Shown here piece by piece: positions 1-6,496 of a stretch of 8,893 nucleotides of DNA. Under the pieces are notes generated by a model, which searched no databases, was not told where the DNA came from, and was given only the letters and a program-made list of their open reading frames with translations. The translations under genes were made by a program, and so were the position numbers. Origin of the DNA: Streptosporangiaceae bacterium (lineage in GTDB: Bacteria > Actinomycetota > Actinomycetes > Streptosporangiales > Streptosporangiaceae); contig JASHSZ010000607.1 of the NCBI GenBank assembly GCA_030040815.1, positions 1-8,893 on the forward strand, written 5' to 3'. The number at the start of each line of letters is the position of its first letter. Positions within the stretch are counted from its first letter, which is position 1.

Positions 1-1523
1 TGCACCCCGACGTCTTGGTAGCGGGCCTGGATCCGGTCGCTGGGATCGGGCAGGTAGTCGGGCGAGACCAGGCCGTCGGACGTGGAGTCGCCGATGTGCG
101 CGACCGCCGTACAGGACGTGCGCAACTGGCTCTGCTGCGGCATCGTGGGGGACGGGCTGGGGCGCCCGGCGGGCGTGCAGCCAGACGCGTGGCTGGCTGA
201 CGAGGCACAGTGATGACGGCTGGACGCGGACGCGCCCGCCACAGGGTTCGTGACCGCCGACACACCGCCGCCGGAGAGAGCGGCGGCGGTCGAGGCGGTC
301 GCCGGAATGCCGCCGACCCCGGCTAGCCCCGCGCAGGCGACAGCGAGCGCACCCACGGCCGCGGCCGCAGCAGTAAGCCTGGCGGGGCCGAGCTCGGCCA
401 GGCGGCGAGTCCTGACCCGCTGCCACGCGCGGCCGATGGCACCGCGGCGAACCGGTTCTTCCACGTACCGCCAGGACAGCGCGGCCAGCGCGATGGTCGC
501 CGCCACCTGACCGGCCACCCTAGGCAGGCTCTCGGTGGCGCCGGCCGGCGTCGTCAGCACGATGACCGGATAGTGCCACAGGTAGATGCCGTAGGACCGG
601 ACGCCGATCCAGCGCAGCGGGCGCCAGCCGAGAGCGGCTCCGACCAGGCTGCCCGGGCAGGCTACGGCCGCAACTACCGCGGCAGTGGCGACGCTCAGCA
701 CGACAAGTCCGCCCTGATAGAGGAACGGCGAGTACTGACCAACCCGCCAGATCATGAGCGCGATGACGACGAGGCCCGCCACGGCCGGGACGTCAAGCAG
801 TCGGCTCGTCATCCTGCCTGCCTGGGCGGCCCGCCTGCTCGGCCAGACCATCGCGAGCGCAGCGCCGATCAGCAGTCCGGAGGCCCGGGTGTCGGTGCCC
901 TCGTAGACCCTCGTCGGATCGATAGCGGGGTGGTACAGCAGGTACATGGCGATGGCCGAGGCGGCGGCCAGCGCGAGCGTCGGCAGCGCGAGCCAGCGGG
1001 CGCCGCTGGCCCCCCGGCGGCGGACGCAGAGCAGTCCGACCAGCAGAAGCCACGGCCAGAGCAGGTAGAACTGCTCCTCGACCGCGAGCGACCAGAGGTG
1101 GTCGAGCGGCTGAGGCGGTGCGAACCTGGCGAAGTACGACTGGTTCACCACGATCAGGTACCAGTTGCTCGAGTAGGTCGCCGCGGCAGCCACGGCACCG
1201 CGCAGGCTGGCGAGGTGGGAGCGGCCGAGCAGGGTGACCCAGCCAGTGACCACCACCAGCATGACGAATAGTGCGGGCAGCAGCCTGCGTGCTCGGCGCG
1301 CCCAGAAGTTGCCCAGGTGCAGGCGGCCGGTGCTGACCCACTTGCCGAGCAGGAGGTCGGTGATGAGATACCCGCTCAGGGTGAAGAACAGGCCGACGCC
1401 GAGCAGACCGCCCGGAGCCCAGCTGAACTGCTCGTGAAAGGCAATGACCGCCAGTACCGCGATGGCACGTAGCCCGTCCAGCCCTGGCATGTAGCGCTGG
1501 TCTGAGCCGACTGGCTTGGGCAT
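1..1523 (-). CDS. Acyltransferase family 3 (OafA/YrhL-like) with C-terminal SGNH domain, partial
   Basis: Integral membrane O-acyltransferase, likely acetylating a cell-envelope glycan or secreted sugar; the substrate cannot be told from sequence. The ATG at 1521-1523 is preceded by a strong GGGGGG-type ribosome binding site, and the frame stays open for 507 codons to the window edge, so the C-terminus is missing. Visible family marks: the N-terminal LDGLRAIAVL motif (residues 15-24), the catalytic-type His30, the FF-LSGYLIT segment (46-54), the Arg-rich FWARRARRLLP loop (73-83) and the SLAVEEQFY motif (145-153). About ten hydrophobic segments lie between residues 15 and 405. An Ala/Ser/Pro-rich linker (about 405-470) leads to the GDS block of an SGNH domain (G478-D479-S480), the arrangement of OafA-type enzymes that pass acyl groups to an extracytoplasmic acceptor. 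It is divergent from the regulator gene at 1706. The long frame at 793-1602 on the same strand is a shadow. Confidence 0.9.
   Translation of the reverse strand, partial: MPKPVGSDQRYMPGLDGLRAIAVLAVIAFHEQFSWAPGGLLGVGLFFTLSGYLITDLLLGKWVSTGRLHLGNFWARRARRLLPALFVMLVVVTGWVTLLGRSHLASLRGAVAAAATYSSNWYLIVVNQSYFARFAPPQPLDHLWSLAVEEQFYLLWPWLLLVGLLCVRRRGASGARWLALPTLALAAASAIAMYLLYHPAIDPTRVYEGTDTRASGLLIGAALAMVWPSRRAAQAGRMTSRLLDVPAVAGLVVIALMIWRVGQYSPFLYQGGLVVLSVATAAVVAAVACPGSLVGAALGWRPLRWIGVRSYGIYLWHYPVIVLTTPAGATESLPRVAGQVAATIALAALSWRYVEEPVRRGAIGRAWQRVRTRRLAELGPARLTAAAAAVGALAVACAGLAGVGGIPATASTAAALSGGGVSAVTNPVAGASASSRHHCASSASHASGCTPAGRPSPSPTMPQQSQLRTSCTAVAHIGDSTSDGLVSPDYLPDPSDRIQARYQDVGV
264..290. repeat. 10-bp perfect GC inverted repeat inside the acyltransferase linker
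   Basis: The arms ACCGCCGCCG (264-273) and CGGCGGCGGT (281-290) are perfectly complementary around a 7-nt loop (GAGAGAG on the plus strand). It falls in the low-complexity linker between the membrane and SGNH domains. The amino acids encoded are Ala/Ser/Gly-rich, so it may simply be a by-product of GC-rich codons. Confidence 0.6.
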
Positions 1524-1586
1524 TGTCCCCCCTGGCACGGCAATGGAACGTGCCGGTGGAAATACCCTCGGTAATCTCACGAGTAC

Positions 1587-1600
1587 GTATGGACACATAC
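1587..1600. repeat. Small inverted repeat in the divergent control region
   Basis: GTATG (1587-1591) and CATAC (1596-1600) form a perfect 5-bp dyad with a 4-nt spacer. It lies 64 bp upstream of the acyltransferase start and just upstream of the putative promoter of the XRE gene. It could be an operator half-site pair for either gene, but at this length chance is possible. Confidence 0.3.
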
Positions 1601-1614
1601 AAGAAGGCGGCTAC

Positions 1615-1642
1615 TTGACCGACTGGTCGCCCCAGCTACCGT
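1615..1642 (+). promoter_or_regulatory. Putative promoter of the XRE regulator operon
   Basis: TTGACC (1615-1620) matches the -35 consensus at 5 of 6 positions. TACCGT (1637-1642) fits the actinobacterial TANNNT -10 pattern, with a 16-nt spacer. Transcription would start near 1649, giving a leader of about 57 nt that contains the palindrome at 1666-1685. Confidence 0.5.
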
Positions 1643-1665
1643 TCATGCTGGACGGTGCTAGCTGC

Positions 1666-1685
1666 GTGTTTGCAGCTGCAAGCAC
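1666..1685. promoter_or_regulatory. 20-bp palindrome, putative operator of the XRE regulator
   Basis: The core TTGCAGCTGCAA (1670-1681) is a perfect 12-bp palindrome, and GTG (1666-1668) pairs with CAC (1683-1685) across one T/G mismatch, so 9 of 10 base pairs match. A second dyad, GCACC/GGTGC (1682-1686 and 1689-1693), abuts it, and TGCAAG occurs twice (1677-1682 and 1691-1696). The palindrome ends 20 bp before the regulator's start codon. This suggests autoregulation, but no binding is shown by the sequence. Confidence 0.5.
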
Positions 1686-1705
1686 CACGGTGCAAGACTG
1701 TTACC

Positions 1706-2272
1706 ATGAGCCCGGTGAACGTGAGCGCCATCGGCGCCTACATCAGGGAGCAGCGCGAGCAGGCCAGGATCTCACTACGGCAGCTTGCCCAGTCAGCTGG
1801 CATCTCCAATCCGTATCTGAGCCAGATCGAGCGGGGCCTGCGCCGGCCGAGCGCCGACATCCTGCAGCAGATCGCGAAGGGCCTGCGGATATCGGCGGAG
1901 GCGCTCTATGTCCAGGCAGGTTTCCTGGAGGATCGGCCGAGTGGCTCGCTGGTCCGTGAGGCTGTGCTCACCGATCGGGAGCTGACCGAGCGCCAGAAGC
2001 AGATGCTGATCGAGATCTACGACTCATTCCGCAGGCAGACGGCGATGTCTCGGGCCGAGGCGGCGGAGCTCGCCGACGACGAGGCCGACCTGCCGCCCGA
2101 CGCTGCCGAGCTGACCTGGCCGGAGAACATCAGCCCGGCTGCGCTCGGAGCCGGGCCGCGCACGCTGGCGATCGGACGGTACGCAGCCGACGAGCACGAG
2201 CCCGACGCGCCCGACGAGGACAACGGTGGCGCCACGGTCCATAGGTTCCCGCCGCCCGGCCAGAGCAGGTAG
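1706..2272 (+). CDS. XRE-family helix-turn-helix transcriptional regulator
   Basis: DNA-binding regulator of 188 residues. The HTH_3 (Cro/C1-type) domain covers roughly residues 9-65: RQLAQSAGISNPYLSQIERG (25-44) holds the two DNA-contacting helices, followed by the typical RRPSADILQQIAKGLRISAEALYVQAG segment. The C-terminal part is acidic and low in complexity (about 130-188) and probably disordered. The ATG at 1706 is preferred over an in-frame GTG at 1655, because the extra residues would come from the palindrome and are not HTH-like. No strong ribosome binding site precedes it. The DUF2516 gene follows after 9 bp, so they are probably co-transcribed. I recall the same pairing of XRE regulator and DUF2516 protein in other actinomycetes. 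Regulated genes are unknown; the palindrome upstream suggests self-control. Confidence 0.85.
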   Translation: MSPVNVSAIGAYIREQREQARISLRQLAQSAGISNPYLSQIERGLRRPSADILQQIAKGLRISAEALYVQAGFLEDRPSGSLVREAVLTDRELTERQKQMLIEIYDSFRRQTAMSRAEAAELADDEADLPPDAAELTWPENISPAALGAGPRTLAIGRYAADEHEPDAPDEDNGGATVHRFPPPGQSR

Positions 2273-2281
2273 CGTGGCGTC

Positions 2282-2626
2282 GTGACCATCGTGAACCCGA
2301 CGGCGTTGTCGATTATCAATCTGTTCTTCTGGGTGCTGCTGCTGGGCGCTTTCGTCGTGGAGACGTGGGCGTTCATCGATGTGATCATCCGTCCGTCGGC
2401 CGCGTTCCCGGCCGCGGGCAAGCAGACCAAGCCGCTGTGGCTGGTGATCCTCGGCGTCGCGTTCGTCATCGGCATCGGCGGTGCGGTCGGGTATCTGGCG
2501 CTGCTCAGCATCTTCCCTATCGCGGCCTTCGTCGTGGCGGCGATCTACCTGGTCGACGTGCGGCCCAAGGTGCGCTCCGTCAGGGCCCGGCCCAGTACGC
2601 ACCAGGGCCCGTACGGCCCCTGGTAG
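2282..2626 (+). CDS. DUF2516 family small membrane protein
   Basis: Membrane protein of 114 residues with no known function. The N-terminal segment (about 9-35) and two further hydrophobic stretches (about 50-70 and 75-92) are consistent with three membrane helices. The tail after the VDVRPKVR sequence is basic and ends in QGPYGPW, a Gly-Pro-Trp ending I recall as typical of the DUF2516 family. The GTG at 2282 was chosen since it lies 9 bp after the regulator's stop and gives a normal family length; only a weak purine run (GAGCAGG, near 2262) is upstream. Its placement directly behind an XRE gene suggests they belong together, but the physiological role is not known. Confidence 0.85.
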   Translation: MTIVNPTALSIINLFFWVLLLGAFVVETWAFIDVIIRPSAAFPAAGKQTKPLWLVILGVAFVIGIGGAVGYLALLSIFPIAAFVVAAIYLVDVRPKVRSVRARPSTHQGPYGPW

Positions 2627-2667
2627 CTCGCGCACAGCCCGGCGATTGCCGACTGATCGGAGCACCG

Positions 2668-3399
2668 TTGACCGAGGCGCAGTGGCGCACGCACCGGCTT
2701 GAGCTCGACGACCAGACGCTGCGCGAGTGGGATGCCGTGGTCCTGCACTCTGGGCCAGATGCCATCGTGCTCGACCGCTCGGCGTTCTATCCAGGCGGCG
2801 GCGGTCAGCCGCCCGACGAGGGCGTGCTGCTGTGGGGCGGCGTGCAGACCCGGATCGCCGGGGTGCGCAAGGGCGACGACCTCTACCTGATTCCGGCCGA
2901 GGGTGAGCCGGTCCCGCCCGCGGGCACACCCGTTCGCGGTGCCATCGCGGACGAACGGCGGACCGCGCTCATGCGGACGCACTCCGCCCTGCACGTGCTC
3001 TGCGGCGTGGTGTACAGGGACTACGGCTCGCTTGTCACCGGCGGCAACATGGAGCCGCTGACGGCGCGCATGGACTTCGACCTGCCTGAGCTGCCACCCG
3101 GCTTCCGCGATGCGGTCGAAGCGGCCTGCAACGCCGAGGTCAGTGCCGACCGGCGCATCGAGGTGCGGATGCTCCCGCGGGCGCAGGCGTTCGAGCTGCC
3201 GGACATCATCAGGACCGCCACCAACCTGGTGCCGCCCGAGGTCGAGGCGGTGCGGATCGTCGACATTGTCGGCCTCGACCAGCAGGCTGACGGCGGGACG
3301 CACGTGGCGAGCACGAAGCACATCGGCCGGATCGCCGTCGTCAAGATCGAAAACAAGGGCCGCGGCTTTCGTCGGCTGCGGATCAGCGTCGCCGACTAG
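2668..3399 (+). CDS. alaX: Alanyl-tRNA editing protein (AlaX type)
   Basis: Stand-alone trans-editing enzyme of 243 residues that hydrolyses mischarged tRNA(Ala), chiefly Ser-tRNA(Ala), in the cytoplasm. It matches the editing part of alanyl-tRNA synthetase: an N-terminal beta-barrel with the Gly-rich FYPGGGGQP motif (40-48), then the metal-site HxxxH (His105, His109) in RTHSALHVL and a GGTH motif ending in His212. The residue four before His212, usually Cys in the synthetase (CGGTH), is Asp208 here. The conserved end KIENKGRGFRRLRI is present. The start is TTG 2668, with GGAG (2659-2662) 5 nt upstream; an upstream-extended reading would overlap the DUF2516 gene. It lies 41 bp behind DUF2516 and may share its transcript. 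It converges on the M56 gene with a 17-bp gap. Confidence 0.88.
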   Translation: MTEAQWRTHRLELDDQTLREWDAVVLHSGPDAIVLDRSAFYPGGGGQPPDEGVLLWGGVQTRIAGVRKGDDLYLIPAEGEPVPPAGTPVRGAIADERRTALMRTHSALHVLCGVVYRDYGSLVTGGNMEPLTARMDFDLPELPPGFRDAVEAACNAEVSADRRIEVRMLPRAQAFELPDIIRTATNLVPPEVEAVRIVDIVGLDQQADGGTHVASTKHIGRIAVVKIENKGRGFRRLRISVAD

Positions 3400-3416
3400 C
3401 TTTCGGCGCCCAGCTG

Positions 3417-4361
3417 CTAGCGCAGCGGCAGCACCAGCAGCACGGTCGGCACGACGACGAGGAGGGCGCAGAGGGCGAGCACGAGCGAGGTCGCCGCGCC
3501 GCTGAGGCCGGGCGGCCGGCGCAGCAGCCGGATCACGCGGGCCGCGACCTCGGACTCAACCTGCGGGCCCGATACTGCGAACGCTCCGGCTGGCACTGCA
3601 CCGCCCCCGGCCGCGCCCACGCGCAACAGCGCCGTGGCCAGTTCCCTGGCCGGCAGCTGACGCAGCACCTGGTCATCGGCGTGCATCTCCAGCAGCAGCC
3701 CGACGGCCCGGTAGGCGCGGGTCGTGATGCCTGCCCAGCTGAACGCGCGCAGCAGCGCAAGGAATGGCAGCAGCACGAGGTCGTGCCGTTCCCGGAGATG
3801 GGCTCGCTCGTGGGCGAGCACTGCCGCTAGCTCGTCCGCATCGAGCAGGTCCAGCGCGCCGGCGCTGATGACAATCTCCGGGCGAAGACCAGGCAGACAG
3901 TAGGCCGCAGCGGCCGGGTGATCGACGACGAGAGCGCCCGGAACCTTGGGATCGCCGCGCGCCAGCAGGCTGAGCAGCGCGCGCTGACGCTGCCGGGCAC
4001 GCAATACCGAGGCGGATGCTGCGATGAGGATCCAGCACAGCACTCCGAGCAGCATCAGGCCAGCTGCCAGGCACGCCAGCCTGGCCGGCCCGATGGTCAT
4101 GGCCACTCCGGCGGGGTTGTCTGCCCTCGCCAGGCTGAACAGGCGGCCGAGCGCACCGGTCCCGGCGGCGGCAGCAGAGCCAGTCGCTGCGAACCCTGCG
4201 AGGGCACCGACAGCGGCGAGGCTCCAGCTCAGGCCCAGCGCCTGCCACAGCAGGATCGCTGTCACGGGCGACCGCCGTGGCCATGATGCGGTGGCGAGCG
4301 CGCTAGCCGCGGGAACACAGCCGACAGCGACCACGGTGAGAATGAGGTCCGCGGCGGACAC
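3417..4361 (-). CDS. M56 family (BlaR1-like) membrane zinc metalloprotease
   Basis: Polytopic membrane protease of 314 residues. Hydrophobic segments lie near residues 5-25, 33-60, 90-118 and 288-312. The zinc site is intact: HERAH (184-188) and a third ligand, Glu225 in LLEMHADDQ, 37 residues after the second His, as I recall for BlaR1. Family role: on a signal, the protease inactivates its partner BlaI-type repressor. Full-length BlaR1 carries an extracellular penicillin-binding sensor domain that makes it nearly 600 residues; this protein has none, so the trigger is unknown. The GTG start (4359-4361) is 6 nt after the repressor's stop, and its ribosome binding site (AGGGGG) lies in the end of that gene, suggesting coupled translation. 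No beta-lactamase is seen nearby. Confidence 0.88.
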   Translation of the reverse strand: MSAADLILTVVAVGCVPAASALATASWPRRSPVTAILLWQALGLSWSLAAVGALAGFAATGSAAAAGTGALGRLFSLARADNPAGVAMTIGPARLACLAAGLMLLGVLCWILIAASASVLRARQRQRALLSLLARGDPKVPGALVVDHPAAAAYCLPGLRPEIVISAGALDLLDADELAAVLAHERAHLRERHDLVLLPFLALLRAFSWAGITTRAYRAVGLLLEMHADDQVLRQLPARELATALLRVGAAGGGAVPAGAFAVSGPQVESEVAARVIRLLRRPPGLSGAATSLVLALCALLVVVPTVLLVLPLR

Positions 4362-4367
4362 GAGCAG

Positions 4368-4733
4368 CTACCCCCTGGACGGCTCTCCGAGCGTTTCGAG
4401 GGCCACCAGCAGTGCCCGGGCCTCGGTACCGGAGACGCTGCGGGCGAATCGTGCCAGCGCGGCCTGCCGGTCCCCGGTCTGGTCCAGTGCACTCAACATG
4501 AGCTCGGTCACGTACGCTTCCCGACTTTCCGCCGCACGATAGTGCCATGCCCTCCCATGACGCTCCCGCCGGGCGAAGCCCTTCTTGGCGAGCCGGTCGA
4601 GCACGGTCATCACGGTCGTGTGAGCCAGGTCCCGATCGGTGAGCTGGCTGCTCACCTCGCGCACGCTGAGCGGGTCTGCAGCCTCCCAGAGCACGTCCAT
4701 TATGGCGCGCTCCAGCTCACCTAGTCGGTTCAC
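4368..4733 (-). CDS. BlaI/MecI/CopY family winged-helix repressor
   Basis: Small DNA-binding repressor of 121 residues. The N-terminal LGELERAIMDVLWEA (4-18) and the SVREVSSQL ... TTVMTVLDRLAKKGFARRERHGRAWHYRA segment (about 23-68) are the typical winged helix of the BlaI family. The C-terminal half would form the dimer and carry the site cleaved by the partner protease. It is followed by the M56 gene, the standard repressor-protease pair. The GTG start (4731-4733) has no ribosome binding site, but a TAGAAT box lies 7 nt upstream, so the message may be leaderless. Target genes are unknown; the hydrolase gene immediately upstream is a candidate. Confidence 0.88.
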   Translation of the reverse strand: MNRLGELERAIMDVLWEAADPLSVREVSSQLTDRDLAHTTVMTVLDRLAKKGFARRERHGRAWHYRAAESREAYVTELMLSALDQTGDRQAALARFARSVSGTEARALLVALETLGEPSRG

Positions 4734-4740
4734 AGCACAA

Positions 4741-4746
4741 ATTCTA
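4741..4746 (-). promoter_or_regulatory. -10 box of the blaI-like gene, leaderless transcript predicted
   Basis: On the minus strand, TAGAAT sits 7 nt before the GTG start, which places the expected start of transcription at or next to the first base of the start codon. No Shine-Dalgarno sequence is present. The best -35 candidate, TAGTGA (4764-4769, 17-nt spacer), is weak. Such leaderless starts are common in actinomycetes. It allows the repressor gene to be transcribed apart from the hydrolase gene 65 bp upstream. Confidence 0.5.
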
Positions 4747-4798
4747 ACCCGGACGAATCAGGCTCACTAGCGCAGGCCGTCCCCGCGCCGTCTGGTGC

Positions 4799-6436
4799 TC
4801 AGCCGGGCTGCGCTGGCGCCTCAATCCGACTCTTGACCGGCAGGATGACCGCCGAGGGATGTCCGGGATCGTGATAGACCTGCTGCTCGGCGGCCTGCAA
4901 CGTGGTCGCGGTCGGGTGCGGCTGGGCGGTGCCGGTGTTACGGGCGTACCGCGGAAAGGCGCCGCTCGAGACCTGAATCCTGATCCGGTGGCCGCGCCTG
5001 AACCGGTATGCCGTGGGCCACATGCGCACGCTCACGGGCCCGAGCTGATCGGCGCCGGACAGGCTGACGAGTCCGTCGCACACGTTGTGGGAGCGGCCGC
5101 GGGAGTCGACGTCGCAGAGCCGGACGAAGACGTCGGCATAACGCAGGCTGGAGCGGAACCAGATCTGCGCGCTGACCTCGCCGACGACCTCGGTGTCGTC
5201 ACCCAGCGGCGGTGTGGTGTAGGTGAGGACATCGGCGCGCGCCTCCAGCCGCCCGTTGTCGACACGGCCTGCCCGCCCGGACATCCGCACGCCGCCAGCC
5301 GCGGGCGTGGGGTCCGCCGGGTCGTAGCAGTACCGGTCGGGTGCCGATTCCACCGGCGGTTCCGTGGCCAGACCGCCCGCCGACTGGAGGTGGAAGCGGT
5401 GCGGCGCATATCCGGCCGGTGGCCAGCGGTCGAAGTCATGCCACGCTGCCTCGCCCATCACGTACAGGCGCACGGGGGAACGAGCCGGCGGTGCCTCGCC
5501 GCGCGCGTATGCCAGGCCAAATGACAGGGTCTCGGCCATGGCTGCCCGGATAGCACCCGGCGAGGTGTGAGCCCACGGCCCCACGGTGAGCCGGGCCGGA
5601 CGGCCCGCGTCCTGCAGGATCTGGTAGTCGCGGAGCTGGCCGGGCAGGAAGATGTCGTACCAGCCGGCAATGGAGCTGACCGGCACTCTGACATCCGCGA
5701 CCCGGTCACGATGATCGATCCCGGCCCAGCGCGGGGCGTCACCGTCGCAGGACAGGATGTCCTGGATGTAGTCCGAGCGCCGCCCGATGGCAGCGACATC
5801 AGCCTGACCGAGCGGAAGGACCCGCAGGGCGCGGCGCACCGTGCTGGCCGCCCTGATCTGCCGCAGGAACGCGCCGCGTCGTTCCTGCCCGGCGATCTGA
5901 ACGCCCCAGGCGAACGGCGTCTCCAGGGACAGGCCGTCCGGGCGCAGGAACTCCAGCGTCAGCGCGGACTCGGTCACTTCCGGGACCATGGCCTTTACCT
6001 CGGGTGGCACCTGATCGGCGATCGCCCACTGCACGTAGCCGAGGTAGCTGAGGCCGGTGAGCACGATCGTGCCGCCGAACCAGGGCTGCTTCACCAGCCA
6101 ATCCAGCGTTGCGAGACCGTCTTCGCGCTCGCGCCGCATCGGGTCGAACTCGCCGCCGGACCCGAAGGTGCCGCGCACGCTCTGCACAAGAACCTGGAAG
6201 CCACGTTCGGCCAGTGGCCTGGCCAGCGCCGTGCCCATCGGCCCGCGTCGGCCGTAGGGCGAGCGATACACCGCGGTCGGCAGCGCGATGCCGCCAGAAC
6301 GCGGCGCCCACCGGTCTGCCAGCAGGACAGCGCCGTCTGGCATCGGGACGCGCAGGTCTCGTTCGATCACGATGTCCCGGGTCTGCGGCGGCGGCAGCCG
6401 CAGACCGCGCTGGATCAGGTAGCTGGTCAACTTCAC
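4799..6436 (-). CDS. CocE/NonD family serine hydrolase (X-Pro dipeptidyl-peptidase S15-like)
   Basis: Hydrolase of 545 residues, probably cytoplasmic since no signal peptide is seen. The order of parts is that of cocaine esterase and alpha-amino acid ester hydrolases: an alpha/beta-hydrolase core beginning near VPMPDGAVLLADRW (30-43), the nucleophile Ser130 in GLSYLG, Asp261 in AGWYDIFLPGQ, and His290 in GPWAHTS, with a helical cap between them. A C-terminal beta-sandwich (about 320-540) contains the PLGDDTEVVGEVSAQIW and FRRGHRIRIQVSSGAFPRYARN segments typical of the family. Serine, Asp and His spacing agrees with CocE. Family members cleave esters or amides, and some act on beta-lactams; this substrate is unknown. 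GTG 6436 is chosen for AAGGAGAC 7 nt before it; a longer in-frame reading to 6724 overlaps the divergent gene and lacks family features. Confidence 0.88.
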   Translation of the reverse strand: MKLTSYLIQRGLRLPPPQTRDIVIERDLRVPMPDGAVLLADRWAPRSGGIALPTAVYRSPYGRRGPMGTALARPLAERGFQVLVQSVRGTFGSGGEFDPMRREREDGLATLDWLVKQPWFGGTIVLTGLSYLGYVQWAIADQVPPEVKAMVPEVTESALTLEFLRPDGLSLETPFAWGVQIAGQERRGAFLRQIRAASTVRRALRVLPLGQADVAAIGRRSDYIQDILSCDGDAPRWAGIDHRDRVADVRVPVSSIAGWYDIFLPGQLRDYQILQDAGRPARLTVGPWAHTSPGAIRAAMAETLSFGLAYARGEAPPARSPVRLYVMGEAAWHDFDRWPPAGYAPHRFHLQSAGGLATEPPVESAPDRYCYDPADPTPAAGGVRMSGRAGRVDNGRLEARADVLTYTTPPLGDDTEVVGEVSAQIWFRSSLRYADVFVRLCDVDSRGRSHNVCDGLVSLSGADQLGPVSVRMWPTAYRFRRGHRIRIQVSSGAFPRYARNTGTAQPHPTATTLQAAEQQVYHDPGHPSAVILPVKSRIEAPAQPG

Positions 6437-6441
6437 CGGCG

Positions 6442-6461
6442 GTCTCCTTGTCCTCGGAGAC
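6442..6461 (-). promoter_or_regulatory. Inverted repeat overlapping the hydrolase ribosome binding site
   Basis: GTCTCC (6442-6447) and GGAGAC (6456-6461) pair perfectly over an 8-nt spacer. In the hydrolase mRNA (minus strand) the downstream arm is itself the Shine-Dalgarno GGAGAC, so folding would hide it. It could instead be a DNA operator in the 60-bp divergent spacer, near a possible plus-strand -10 (TAGGCT, 6467-6472). Confidence 0.4.
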
Positions 6462-6496
6462 GAGCGTAGGCTCGGTGCTGCGGTCTGGGAGGCACC

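Noticed and set aside
573..1271. Plus-strand frame of 232 codons
   Set aside because: It is antisense to the acyltransferase, of low complexity and without family motifs.
793..1602. Long minus-strand frame of 269 codons
   Set aside because: It overlaps the acyltransferase in another frame, has Arg/Pro/Ala-rich composition typical of GC-rich shadows, and no domain is recognisable.
1524..1614. Promoter for the acyltransferase gene
   Set aside because: Several TA-rich hexamers exist on the minus strand, but none has a convincing -35 partner at the right distance.
2024..2929. Minus-strand frame of 301 codons
   Set aside because: It runs antisense across three well-supported genes (XRE, DUF2516, AlaX) and is an Arg-rich shadow.
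3413..3426. GCTGC/GCAGC hairpin between the convergent AlaX and M56 genes
   Set aside because: Only 5 bp, no U tract, and it overlaps the M56 stop codon. Too weak to call a terminator.
5567..6469. Plus-strand frame of 300 codons
   Set aside because: It is antisense to the CocE-type hydrolase, whose triad and domains are clear in the other strand.
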